NCBI GenBank assembly: GCA_002784245.1
Contig: PFKL01000200.1
Span: forward strand, 1 to 28,515
Length of the DNA: 28,515 nucleotides
Source of the DNA: Comamonadaceae bacterium CG_4_10_14_3_um_filter_60_75
Lineage (GTDB): Bacteria; Pseudomonadota; Gammaproteobacteria; Burkholderiales; Burkholderiaceae_C
Direction of reading: 5' to 3'
Each line of letters begins with the position of its first letter. Position 1 is the first letter of the stretch. This document shows, piece by piece, positions 7,006 through 14,495 of this stretch. The position numbers and the translations under genes were made by a program. The notes below the pieces were generated by a model that was not told where the DNA came from, searched no databases, and was given only the letters and a program-made list of their open reading frames with translations.

Positions 7006-7569
7006 TCAGTAGTCGGCTTGCCAGTCCACCAGCAGACGTTTGGCAACGAGATCGACGTCATCGACGTAAGCCGCCACAAACGGAATCATGCGTTCCTGCA
7101 ACTTGCCGTCGGCAAGGTAGTCGATGACCAGTACGGTTTGCGCCCCCGTGCTCAGCAGATCGCGCACCTGACCGAGCGCCTCGCCCTGCCGGTTGACGAC
7201 CGACAAGCCAATCAGGTCAACCCAGTAGTACGCGTCTTTTTCGGGCGTCGGAAAACTCGACCGGGTGACAAAAATACGCGCACCACGCAAGGCGTCGGCG
7301 CTATCGCGGTCGTCAAGATCGTGGGCGCAAGCGACCACACTGTCTGAATGCGTCTTGGCTTCCTTGATCTTGATTCTGGCAACGCCGTCAAAGGTTTTGG
7401 CACCCTTTTCGGTGGGCAGTAAAAACCAGCGTTTGGATGAAAAAAGCGCCTCGGGATCGGCGCTATAGGGCTGGACTTTGAACCAGCCTTTGATGCCCCA
7501 GGCATCTGAAATGCGCCCGACTTCGATGGCATCTGCCGGCAATTCGGCAGGCTCCAGGCCGGGCAGCAT
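7006..7569 (-). CDS. rimM: Ribosome maturation factor RimM
   Basis: The product has 187 residues. An N-terminal RimM barrel starts with IEVGRISDAWGIKGWFKVQP, and a C-terminal PRC-barrel segment includes DAYYWVDLIGLSVVNRQGEA and the ending VDWQADY. RimM binds S19 and helps mature the 30S head domain. The ATG at 7569 fits better than the GTG two codons upstream (7575), because GAAG is 8 bases from the ATG and next to the GTG. The rpsP stop is at 7579-7581, so the two genes are nearly contiguous and certainly co-transcribed. Confidence 0.96.
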   Translation of the reverse strand: MLPGLEPAELPADAIEVGRISDAWGIKGWFKVQPYSADPEALFSSKRWFLLPTEKGAKTFDGVARIKIKEAKTHSDSVVACAHDLDDRDSADALRGARIFVTRSSFPTPEKDAYYWVDLIGLSVVNRQGEALGQVRDLLSTGAQTVLVIDYLADGKLQERMIPFVAAYVDDVDLVAKRLLVDWQADY

Positions 7570-7578
7570 GGTCACACT

Positions 7579-7839
7579 TCAGGCAGCGGCTTTGACCGCT
7601 TTGGCGGCTTGTTCAACCAGGCGATCCACCGTGGGCGAAGCCTGCGCGCCGACGCTCTTCCAGTAAGTCAGGCGGTCTTGCGCGATGCGGATGCTTTCTT
7701 CGTTGGCGGTGGCGATCGGGTTGTAAAAACCGATCCGCTCAATAAAGCGGCCGTCACGGCGGGTACGCTTGTCAGCCACCACAATATTGAAAAACGGGCG
7801 TGCTTTGGCACCGCCACGGGCGAGTCGAATGACGACCAT
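7579..7839 (-). CDS. rpsP: 30S ribosomal protein S16
   Basis: The product has 86 residues with the S16 opening MVVIRLARGGAKARPFFNIV and the segment RDGRFIERIGFYNP. S16 is needed for assembly of the 5' domain of 16S rRNA. It heads the operon rpsP-rimM-trmD-rplS. The ATG at 7839 is preceded by AAAGGAT, a good ribosome binding site. Just upstream lies a perfect 7-bp stem hairpin, and further up a TATAAT at 7958-7953. Confidence 0.98.
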   Translation of the reverse strand: MVVIRLARGGAKARPFFNIVVADKRTRRDGRFIERIGFYNPIATANEESIRIAQDRLTYWKSVGAQASPTVDRLVEQAAKAVKAAA

Positions 7840-7856
7840 AATTTATCCTTTGGGAA

Positions 7857-7874
7857 GTGACATCTTCATGTCAC
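7857..7874 (-). promoter_or_regulatory. Hairpin in the rpsP leader
   Basis: GTGACAT (7857-7863) and ATGTCAC (7868-7874) form a perfect 7-bp stem with a 4-base loop, ending 17 bases before the rpsP start codon and next to its ribosome binding site. It has no T-run after it, so it is not a terminator. A role in leader control of S16 is a guess. Confidence 0.45.
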
Positions 7875-7952
7875 GAAAAAATTGAGCACAATGCCTGACG
7901 TTTGAGACACGCGACATGGCCACCCGGCCAGCGACACATCAAGCAACCCGAA

Positions 7953-7958
7953 ATTATA
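7953..7958 (-). promoter_or_regulatory. Candidate -10 element for the rpsP operon
   Basis: The minus strand reads a perfect TATAAT here, about 114 bp before the rpsP start and inside the 133-bp divergent gap to the acetyltransferase gene. The -35 region is poor, so the assignment rests on the -10 and the position. Confidence 0.45.
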
Positions 7959-7972
7959 CCGAGTAGTTGACC

Positions 7973-8500
7973 ATGCCCATCATCCGCCCCAGCCAAGACC
8001 AGGATATCGACCAAATCACCGCGATCTATGCGCACCATGTGCACCACGGCACCGGCACTTTCGAGATCGACCCGCCCAGCGCCGCCGACATGGCACAACG
8101 CCGCACCGACGTGCTCATCAAGCAGTTACCTTATCTGGTGGCTGTTAATGGTGCGACGGTGCTCGGCTTTGCTTACTGCAACTGGTTCAAGCCACGCCCG
8201 GCCTATCGCTACAGCGCTGAGGACTCGGTCTATCTGGCGCCTGACGCTGTGGGTCAGGGACTTGGTCGCGCCCTGCTGACCGAGCTGTGCAGCCAGGCTG
8301 AGCGCGCTGGTGTGCGCAAGCTGATCGCCGTCATCGGTGACTCTGCCAATCATGGCTCGATCGGGGTGCATCGGTCAGTCGGTTTTGCACCGGTGGGCAC
8401 ATTGAAGTCGTGCGGCTGGAAGTTTGACCGCTGGCTCGATGTAGTGCTGATGGACAAGGCGCTGGGCACGGCTGACAGCAACGCACCGACTGCCCTGTAG
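7973..8500 (+). CDS. GNAT-family N-acetyltransferase, phosphinothricin/methionine-sulfone acetyltransferase-like
   Basis: The product has 175 residues with a full GNAT fold. It opens with IIRPSQDQDIDQITAIYAHH, and the acetyl-CoA pyrophosphate loop lies in APDAVGQGLGRALLTEL (Q-x-x-G-x-G pattern). The NHGSIGVHRSVGF segment and the C-terminal GWKFDRWLDVVLMDK are the marks of the Pat/MddA subgroup, which acetylates phosphinothricin or methionine sulfoximine and sulfone. The natural substrate cannot be read from sequence. The ATG at 7973 is used; a TTG lies two codons upstream. It stands alone on its strand, divergent from rpsP and convergent with acnB. Confidence 0.88.
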   Translation: MPIIRPSQDQDIDQITAIYAHHVHHGTGTFEIDPPSAADMAQRRTDVLIKQLPYLVAVNGATVLGFAYCNWFKPRPAYRYSAEDSVYLAPDAVGQGLGRALLTELCSQAERAGVRKLIAVIGDSANHGSIGVHRSVGFAPVGTLKSCGWKFDRWLDVVLMDKALGTADSNAPTAL

Positions 8501-8515
8501 TTTGCACCACAGGGC
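8492..8515 (+). other. Inverted repeat at the end of the acetyltransferase gene
   Basis: GCCCTGT (8492-8498) and ACAGGGC (8509-8515) form a 7-bp stem around the stop codon with a 10-base loop. No T-run follows, so it is at best a weak terminator or RNA-stabilising hairpin for the two convergent genes. Confidence 0.35.
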
Positions 8516-8531
8516 TGACCTTCACGCTACA

Positions 8532-8547
8532 CCTGATTTGAATCAGG
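8532..8547 (-). other. Inverted repeat over the acnB stop codon
   Basis: CCTGATT (8532-8538) and AATCAGG (8541-8547) form a tight hairpin that includes the acnB stop. No T-run follows on either strand. A terminator or 3'-end stabiliser role is possible but weakly supported. Confidence 0.3.
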
Positions 8548-11143
8548 CGGTCGCAGCAGCCTTGACCGACGTCGCAGCGTCGGTGTAGTCCTTGACCTTG
8601 TCAAAGTTGAGGTACTGGTAGATTTGGCTGCTGGCGGCCGTCAGGACGCCCATGTCAGCCATGTACTCTTCCTTGGTCGGGATACGGCCCAGCTTGGAGC
8701 AAATGGCGGCCAACTCGGCGCTGCCAAGGTAGACATTGCTGTTTTTTCCCAGGCGGTTGGGGAAGTTGCGGGTCGACGTTGAAAACACGGTCGCACCCTC
8801 TTTGACCTGCGCCTGGTTACCCATGCACAAGCTGCAACCCGGCATTTCCAGGCGCGCACCAGCGGAGCCGAGAACACCATAGTGGCCTTCCTCGCTGAGT
8901 TGTTTGGCGTCCATCTTGGTCGGTGGCGCCATCCACAGCTTGACCGGAATATCGCGCTTGTTTTCCAGCAGCTTGGAAGCAGCACGGAAATGGCCAATGT
9001 TGGTCATGCACGAACCGATGAACACCTCGTCAATCTTGGAGCCCGCCACATCGGACAACGTCTTGACATCGTCCGGATCGTTCGGGCAGGCCACGATCGG
9101 TTCATGGATGTCAGCCAGATCGATCTCGATCACACTGGCGTACTCGGCATCGGCGTCGGCCTTGAGCAACTTCGGATCAGCCAGCCAGGCCTCCATCGCC
9201 TTGATACGACGGTTGATGGTCCGCACATCCTGGTAGCCGTTGGCGATCATCCACTTCAGCATGACGATGTTGCTGTTGAGATACTCGATGATTGGTTCTT
9301 TGTTCAGGTGCACCGTGCAACCGGCGGCACTGCGCTCGGCCGAGGCATCGCTGAGTTCAAACGCTTGCTCCACCTTCAGGTCGGGCAGTCCCTCGATTTC
9401 AACGATGCGGCCGGAAAACACGTTTTTCTTGCCTTGCTTGGCCACGGTCAACTCACCCGACTTGATGGCATACAGCGGAATGGCATTGACCAGGTCACGC
9501 AGCGTGATGCCAGGCTGCATCTTGCCTTTGAAGCGCACCAGCACGCTCTCGGGCATGTCCAGCGGCATGACGCCGGTGGCTGCACCGAAGGCTACCAAAC
9601 CAGAGCCGGCAGGGAAGCTGATGCCAATCGGGAAACGGGTATGGCTGTCGCCACCGGTACCCACGGTATCGGGCAACAACATGCGATTGAGCCAGCTGTG
9701 GATGATGCCGTCACCCGGGCGCAGCGGAATACCGCCACGGTTGCTCATGAACTCGGGCAACTCGTGGTGCATCTTCACGTCGATGGGTTTCGGGTAAGCG
9801 GCGGTGTGACAGAACGACTGCATCACCAAATCAGCACTGAAGCCCAGGCACGCCAGGTCTTTCAACTCGTCGCGGGTCATCGGGCCGGTGGTGTCTTGCG
9901 AGCCCACCGAAGTCATTTTCGGCTCGCAGTACGTACCTGGCAAAACGCCCTGCCCTTCAGGCAAACCGCAGGCGCGACCGACGATCTTTTGCGCCAGGGT
10001 AAAGCCCTTGCCGTGACCCTTGGGATTTTGTGGTAAGCGGAACAAAGTGGAGGCAGGCAGACCAAGTGCCTCGCGAGCCTTCGTCGTCAAACCGCGACCG
10101 ATGATCAAGGGAATGCGGCCACCGGCACGCACTTCGTCAAGCAACACATCGCTCTTGAGCTTGAACTCGGCGATAACTTTGCCGTCTTTGAGTGCTTTGC
10201 CGTCGTAGGGGCGCAATTCGATGGTATCGCCCATGCCCATATGACTCACGTCGAGTTCAATCGGCAGCGCGCCCGCATCTTCCATGGTGTTGTAAAAAAT
10301 AGGCGCAATCTTGCTGCCCAGACAGACGCCGCCAAAGCGTTTGTTCGGCACAAAGGGAATGTCCTCACCGGTAAACCACAACACACTGTTGGTGGCCGAC
10401 TTGCGGCTGGAGCCGGTACCGACGACGTCACCCACATAGGCGACCAGACTGCCTCGCGCGCGGAGGTCTTCGATGAATTTCACCGGCCCGCGTTTGCCGT
10501 CCTCTTCGGGGGTAATGCCGTCGCGCTTGTTCTTTAGCATCGCCAAGGCGTGCAGCGGAATATCGGGGCGACTCCAGGCATCAGGCGCGGGGCTGAGGTC
10601 GTCTGTGTTGGTCTCGCCGGTGACTTTGAAGACAGTCAGCTTGATACTTTGGGGGACTTCAGGGCGGCTGGTGAACCACTCGGCGTCGGCCCAGCTCTGC
10701 AGTACTGCCTTGGCAAAGGTGTTGCCCTTGTCGGCTTTTTCCTTGACATCATGGAATTGATCAAACATCAACAGGGTTTTCTTCAACCCAGCGGCGGCCA
10801 CTGGCGCCACGACAGCGTCGTCCAGCAGGTCAATCAATGGGGACAGGTTATAACCGCCAAGCATGGTGCCGAGCAGCTCTGTGGCCTTTTCTCGGCTGAT
10901 GAGTGCACATTTTTCAGTGCCATGGGCCACAGCTGCCAAATAGCTGGCCTTGACTTTGGCGGCATCATCGACGCCGGCCGGGACGCGGTATGTGATCAAC
11001 TCCAGCAAGAAGGCTTCCTCACCTTTTGGCGGATTTTTCAGCAACTCAATCAAGGACGCTGTTTGCTGCGCCGTGAGCGGCAAGGCGGGAATACCCAGTG
11101 CGGCGCGCTCGGCGACATGGGCTCGGTAGGTTGTCAACATCAT
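8543..11143 (-). CDS. acnB: Aconitate hydratase B (bifunctional aconitase / 2-methylisocitrate dehydratase)
   Basis: The product has 866 residues, close to the 865 of E. coli AcnB. The N-terminus (AHVAERAALGIPALPLTAQQ) is the HEAT-like domain found only in AcnB. The [4Fe-4S] ligands are C712 in IGSCMTNIGHF and C770 and C773 in CSLCMGNQAQ, matching E. coli 710, 769 and 772 within two residues. It interconverts citrate and isocitrate in the TCA cycle, and the family can also hydrate 2-methyl-cis-aconitate. The ATG at 11143 lies just after GGAGTTTG; a second ATG follows at once. It sits downstream of the citE-like gene on the same strand but has 120 bp of its own leader, with a candidate promoter. 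Confidence 0.98.
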   Translation of the reverse strand: MMLTTYRAHVAERAALGIPALPLTAQQTASLIELLKNPPKGEEAFLLELITYRVPAGVDDAAKVKASYLAAVAHGTEKCALISREKATELLGTMLGGYNLSPLIDLLDDAVVAPVAAAGLKKTLLMFDQFHDVKEKADKGNTFAKAVLQSWADAEWFTSRPEVPQSIKLTVFKVTGETNTDDLSPAPDAWSRPDIPLHALAMLKNKRDGITPEEDGKRGPVKFIEDLRARGSLVAYVGDVVGTGSSRKSATNSVLWFTGEDIPFVPNKRFGGVCLGSKIAPIFYNTMEDAGALPIELDVSHMGMGDTIELRPYDGKALKDGKVIAEFKLKSDVLLDEVRAGGRIPLIIGRGLTTKAREALGLPASTLFRLPQNPKGHGKGFTLAQKIVGRACGLPEGQGVLPGTYCEPKMTSVGSQDTTGPMTRDELKDLACLGFSADLVMQSFCHTAAYPKPIDVKMHHELPEFMSNRGGIPLRPGDGIIHSWLNRMLLPDTVGTGGDSHTRFPIGISFPAGSGLVAFGAATGVMPLDMPESVLVRFKGKMQPGITLRDLVNAIPLYAIKSGELTVAKQGKKNVFSGRIVEIEGLPDLKVEQAFELSDASAERSAAGCTVHLNKEPIIEYLNSNIVMLKWMIANGYQDVRTINRRIKAMEAWLADPKLLKADADAEYASVIEIDLADIHEPIVACPNDPDDVKTLSDVAGSKIDEVFIGSCMTNIGHFRAASKLLENKRDIPVKLWMAPPTKMDAKQLSEEGHYGVLGSAGARLEMPGCSLCMGNQAQVKEGATVFSTSTRNFPNRLGKNSNVYLGSAELAAICSKLGRIPTKEEYMADMGVLTAASSQIYQYLNFDKVKDYTDAATSVKAAATA

Positions 11144-11209
11144 CAAACTCCTTCAATGGTCAAAGAATGGGCTCACACACGAATTAGAAACTAAAAACTT
11201 TATTAAAGG

Positions 11210-11237
11210 ATTACAGCGACAGCGAGCGCCACCGCAA
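11210..11237 (-). promoter_or_regulatory. Candidate acnB promoter
   Basis: The minus strand reads TTGCGG (11237-11232), a 16-bp spacer, and TGTAAT (11215-11210), five of six matches to the -10 consensus, about 67 bp before the acnB start. The -35 is only moderate. Confidence 0.4.
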
Positions 11238-11263
11238 ACCGCATGGGCAAAACATCATCAGGT

Positions 11264-12310
11264 TCAAGACTCAAAATACCTCTTTGCCGGATCGTTCGGC
11301 GCAATTTGCCCAGTGTGGTGCGCACGCTCCAAGACTTGCCAGTAATAGCGATAGCTGGCCCGGTCGTGCAGCTGACCATCGACGGAAATTGGCGCCCAGT
11401 TCGCGGCTTGCGCCAGGCCAACAATCTGACTGGCCAGATCGACTTCGGTTTTGTCAGGCGCAAACGCGCTCAGGATTGGTCGAATCTGATCGGGATGGAT
11501 GCTCCACATACGGGTAAACCCAAGTTGGCGACTGGCCCGGCGTGCGGCCGCCTTAACCGCGGTGGCGTTCCTGAATTCAGTGACCACGCAGTGCGAGGGG
11601 GTCTTGCCAAACGCATGGCAGGCACTGGCGATTTCAAGCTTGGCACGCAACACCAGGGGATGACTGAACTGATCCAGATCCCCCGCAACCCCTTCCACAC
11701 CCGCGCGCATGGCGGTGGCCGCAATGGCTCCCCCATGCGCCGAGACAAAGTCCATCAAACCAAAACTGATGGACTCGACGCGTGCATGTGCTGCAATACC
11801 TGCGAGGTTGCATACTGCGCGCGGCGACTCAACCAGGACATGAATCGGCAACGGTGTTGCCCGGCGGCTCGATTGCAAGGCCAGGTCAATGACTTTTGCT
11901 GCCTGGTCAATCTCTGCCACAGACTCGATCTTCGGCAACATGATGTGCGACAGGTACTTGCCCGCACCTGCGACCACGATCGCCACATCCTGCGCAAAAG
12001 CCGGATGTTCCACGGGATGAACGCGAACCGCCACGCGCCGTGCGGTTTGATGGCCATTCGCTGGTTGGGTCGCAAAGAGGTCGTTGACCAACGTCTTCAC
12101 CATCTCGGCATGGCGACGTTCACCCCCCACCGGCGCACCATCTTCGCAATCGAGCGTGACGTCAAAGACACAGGCACCAAACTCTTGCACCATCTGCGCC
12201 TGCAGCGCCAGACTTTTGATCATGCGCGCTTCAACACCGCAATAGTGGTCGCAAACGGGCAAGCAGTTGGCCACTGCAGCACCCAGCAAAACGTGGCGCG
12301 GATGGGTCAC
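11264..12310 (-). CDS. HpcH/HpaI aldolase / citrate lyase beta-like (CitE-like) CoA-ester lyase family protein
   Basis: The product has 348 residues. The segments FDVTLDCEDGAPVGGERRHA, VRVHPVEHPAF, IPKIES-type KIESVAE, PIHVLVESPRAV and FGLMDFVSAHGGAI are the TIM-barrel and metal-binding landmarks of the CitE-like family, with the metal-ligand acids expected in the VLVE and FGLMD strands. There are no citrate lyase alpha or gamma subunits nearby, so it is not a citrate lyase; malyl-CoA or another CoA-ester lyase/thioesterase activity is the usual inference. The start is a GTG at 12310 (VTHPRHVLLG), supported by the similar N-termini I remember for this family. It is 24 bp after mdh and is probably in one operon with it. 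I recall the same neighbour of mdh in Burkholderia, unchecked. Confidence 0.85.
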   Translation of the reverse strand: MTHPRHVLLGAAVANCLPVCDHYCGVEARMIKSLALQAQMVQEFGACVFDVTLDCEDGAPVGGERRHAEMVKTLVNDLFATQPANGHQTARRVAVRVHPVEHPAFAQDVAIVVAGAGKYLSHIMLPKIESVAEIDQAAKVIDLALQSSRRATPLPIHVLVESPRAVCNLAGIAAHARVESISFGLMDFVSAHGGAIAATAMRAGVEGVAGDLDQFSHPLVLRAKLEIASACHAFGKTPSHCVVTEFRNATAVKAAARRASRQLGFTRMWSIHPDQIRPILSAFAPDKTEVDLASQIVGLAQAANWAPISVDGQLHDRASYRYYWQVLERAHHTGQIAPNDPAKRYFES

Positions 12311-12334
12311 GGTGTGGGCTCTACAGCGGTGGGG

Positions 12335-13321
12335 TTACAGCAAGTGGGCTACGCCGGCTTGCTCTTCCTGGAGTTCATTGAGCGTCTTGTTGATGCGCTC
12401 CTGGCTGAATTCGTCGATGGCCAACCCGTCAACGATCTTGTATTCGCCGTTGGCACAGGTCACCGGGAAGCCAAACATGGTGTCCTTGGGAATGCCGTAT
12501 TCGCCGTTGGACGCAATGCCCATGGTGACCCACTTGCCATTGGTGCCCAGCGCCCAGTCGCGCATATGGTCGATGGCCGCATTAGCCGCCGAGGCCGCTG
12601 AAGAGACACCGCGCGCGGCGATGATCGCGGCACCACGCTTGCCCACAGTGGGCAGGAAGGTATTGGCGTTCCAGTCATGGTCATTGATCATGTCCTTGAC
12701 ACTCTCACCATTGATCGTGGCGAAGCGGTAATCGGCGTACATGCTAGGTGAATGGTTGCCCCAGACCGCCATTCTTTCGATCGACGCCACAGCCTTGCCG
12801 GTTTTTGCAGCGAGTTGGCTCAAGGCGCGGTTGTGATCGAGGCGCAGCATGGCGGTGAAATTCTTGCTTGGCAGATCGGGCGCGCTCTTCATGGCGATGT
12901 AGGCGTTGGTATTGGCCGGATTGCCGACCACCAGCACCTTGACATTGCGGCTGGCCACCGCGTTGAGCGCCTTGCCTTGCGTGGTGAAAATCTCGCCGTT
13001 GACAGCGAGCAATTCGGCGCGCTCCATGCCCGGGCCACGCGGACGCGAACCAATCAGCAGCGCGTAGTCGACATCCTTGAAAGCCGTCATCGGGTCACTG
13101 TGGGCTTCCATACCCACCAGCAACGGAAACGCGCAATCCTGCAATTCCATCATGACGCCCTGCAGCGCTTGTTGCGCCTTTTCAACAGGCACTTCCAGCA
13201 AGCTCAAGACGACCGGCTGGTCTTTGCCCAACATCTCACCAGAGGCGATACGAAACAAAATGGCATAACCAATTTGACCAGCTGCACCGGTGACTGCTAC
13301 ACGGACGGGTTTCTTGCTCAT
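12335..13321 (-). CDS. mdh: Malate dehydrogenase
   Basis: The product has 328 residues. The NAD-binding loop is TGAAGQIGYA (11-20). The substrate arginines are in SRPRGPGMER (92-101), and the catalytic pair is D162 in LRLDHNRA and H190 in VWGNHSPS. This is the group of long, cytosolic-type malate dehydrogenases found in betaproteobacteria. It oxidises malate to oxaloacetate, feeding citrate synthase encoded across the regulator gene. It is divergent from gntR, with a 177-bp control region that holds a palindrome and promoter-like elements for both directions. The ATG at 13321 is the only sensible start. Confidence 0.98.
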   Translation of the reverse strand: MSKKPVRVAVTGAAGQIGYAILFRIASGEMLGKDQPVVLSLLEVPVEKAQQALQGVMMELQDCAFPLLVGMEAHSDPMTAFKDVDYALLIGSRPRGPGMERAELLAVNGEIFTTQGKALNAVASRNVKVLVVGNPANTNAYIAMKSAPDLPSKNFTAMLRLDHNRALSQLAAKTGKAVASIERMAVWGNHSPSMYADYRFATINGESVKDMINDHDWNANTFLPTVGKRGAAIIAARGVSSAASAANAAIDHMRDWALGTNGKWVTMGIASNGEYGIPKDTMFGFPVTCANGEYKIVDGLAIDEFSQERINKTLNELQEEQAGVAHLL

Positions 13322-13403
13322 AGTAAAACTCCAGAAATTTGTAAATGATGATTTGCACCAAGCCCAAGGCGGAATTGCAAACCAGTCCGCGCCGAGCGGC
13401 GAG

Positions 13404-13433
13404 AGTGTACCCTTGAAACCGGCAAACGGTCAA
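13404..13433 (-). promoter_or_regulatory. Candidate mdh promoter
   Basis: The minus strand reads TTGACC (13433-13428), an 18-bp spacer and TACACT (13409-13404), four of six matches to TATAAT. The start point would be about 75-80 bp before the mdh ATG. The 18-bp palindrome ends 8 bp upstream of this -35. Confidence 0.5.
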
Positions 13434-13434
13434 T

Positions 13435-13462
13435 TTGTCTTATATCTTATATAAGATATGAT
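13435..13462 (+). promoter_or_regulatory. Candidate gntR promoter with operator in its spacer
   Basis: The plus strand reads TTGTCT (13435-13440), a 16-bp spacer and TATGAT (13457-13462), five of six matches to the -10 consensus, 36 bp before the gntR start. The palindrome at 13442-13459 fills the spacer and overlaps the -10, which is the layout of autorepression. Confidence 0.5.
13442..13459. promoter_or_regulatory. 18-bp perfect palindrome, probable GntR operator
   Basis: ATATCTTATATAAGATAT equals its own reverse complement over all 18 positions. It lies between divergent mdh and the GntR-family gene. A half-site TCTTATAT also occurs just to its left at 13438-13445, overlapping by one base the one at 13445-13452, so two overlapping or staggered binding positions are possible. 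Binding by the neighbouring regulator is inferred. Confidence 0.65.
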
Positions 13463-13498
13463 TACACCCAGAAGAGACAACCTGAAGAGACAAACAAC

Positions 13499-14302
13499 AT
13501 GCAAACCCCACCTGAAGCCAAGACCAGGGTAAGAGCACTCCAAAGCGCCATGACAAGCGCCAATCAGGCTGGCGCCGCACCCGCTTTCAGCCCTTTGTAC
13601 CAACAAATTAGGGGGCTGATCCTGAACAGCTTGCGCTCTGGCGAATGGAAGCCCGGTGAATCGATTCCCAGCGAAGTGGAATTGGCCACGCGCTACCGCG
13701 TCAGCCAGGGTACAGTGCGCAAGGCCATTGACGAACTGGCCTCGGAAAACCTCTTGTTGCGACGTCAGGGAAAAGGAACGTTTGTTGCAACCCATGCCGA
13801 GCAACAAGTGCAGTTCCGCTTCCTCAAACTGGTCCCCGATGCGGGCACCCAGGGCAGCGAAGGCCCGGCCCAGCGCACGATCATCGAATGTCGCCGCACG
13901 CGCGCCAGCACTGACGTCACCCGGGCGCTGGCACTGCGTTCAGGCGACCAGGTCTTGCAAGCGCGCCGCGTTCTGAGTTTTGGCGGCGCCCCCACCATCC
14001 TCGAAGACATCTGGTTGCCGGCGCTGCCTTTCAAGGGACTGACCGCCGAACGGCTGGCCAATTACCAGGGAGCGATGTACGCTTTGTTTGAAACCGAGTT
14101 CAACGTGCGCATGGTGCGCGCTGAGGAAAAGATTCGGGCTGTGGCTGCTTCGCCGGCACAAGCGCAGTTGCTTGAAGTGGCCCCGGGCGCACCACTGCTG
14201 AGCGTTGAACGCGTGGCCTACACCTACCAGGATGAGCCGATGGAGCTGCGCCGGGGCTACTATCGCACAGACACACGCCACTACCGCAATGACGTGAGTT
14301 GA
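13499..14302 (+). CDS. GntR-family (HutC/UTRA type) transcriptional regulator, probable TCA-cycle regulator
   Basis: The product has 267 residues. An N-terminal winged helix-turn-helix (about 30-98) starts FSPLYQQIRGLILNSLRSGE and includes IPSEVELATRYRVSQGTVRK and the wing RRQGKGTFVATH. A C-terminal UTRA-type effector domain (about 105-260) ends VERVAYTYQDEPMELRRGYY, the conserved end of HutC-like proteins. The ligand is unknown; the position between mdh and sdhCDAB suggests an organic acid. The ATG at 13499 is used, although its ribosome binding site (GAAGAG) is weak; an inner ATG at 13550 has none. Two direct GAAGAGACAA repeats lie in the leader. Autoregulation is likely from the palindrome in its promoter. 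Confidence 0.88.
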   Translation: MQTPPEAKTRVRALQSAMTSANQAGAAPAFSPLYQQIRGLILNSLRSGEWKPGESIPSEVELATRYRVSQGTVRKAIDELASENLLLRRQGKGTFVATHAEQQVQFRFLKLVPDAGTQGSEGPAQRTIIECRRTRASTDVTRALALRSGDQVLQARRVLSFGGAPTILEDIWLPALPFKGLTAERLANYQGAMYALFETEFNVRMVRAEEKIRAVAASPAQAQLLEVAPGAPLLSVERVAYTYQDEPMELRRGYYRTDTRHYRNDVS

Positions 14303-14333
14303 GGGTCGTCCTGTCATTCCCGCGTCAGTTTTT

Positions 14334-14345
14334 TCTTGTCCAAGA
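14334..14345. promoter_or_regulatory. Inverted repeat upstream of sdhC, candidate second GntR operator
   Basis: TCTTG-TC-CAAGA has perfect 5-bp arms with a 2-bp centre and lies 150 bp before sdhC. It shares the core TCTT-N4-AAGA, in the same spacing, with the 18-bp palindrome in front of gntR. It overlaps a candidate -35 (TTGTCC, 14336-14341) with TATTTC at 14359-14364. A common regulator is inferred. Confidence 0.45.
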
Positions 14346-14396
14346 TCAATAAACCTGCTATTTCAGTCGAACATCTTCTGCCACGCGGTGAACGTC

Positions 14397-14419
14397 CGGC
14401 ATCGCGGCGTATGATGCCG
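14397..14419 (+). other. Hairpin in the sdhC leader
   Basis: CGGCATC (14397-14403) and GATGCCG (14413-14419) form a 7-bp stem with a 9-base loop, 76 bp before sdhC. It is not followed by a T-run. It could be a leader RNA structure or a chance feature; the rest of the 193-bp gntR-sdhC gap shows nothing else I can name. Confidence 0.3.
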
Positions 14420-14495
14420 CCCTGCAATAGAATTTCGGGGCTGGCCCGTCATTCTTCGGTTACCAAGCAGTTACTTAAAACATAGAAAGCAACTT

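Noticed and set aside
11198..11208. CTTTATTAAAG upstream of acnB as a third GntR operator
   Set aside because: It is symmetric but has five bases between CTT and AAG instead of four and lacks the outer T and A of the other two sites, so it does not fit the shared pattern.
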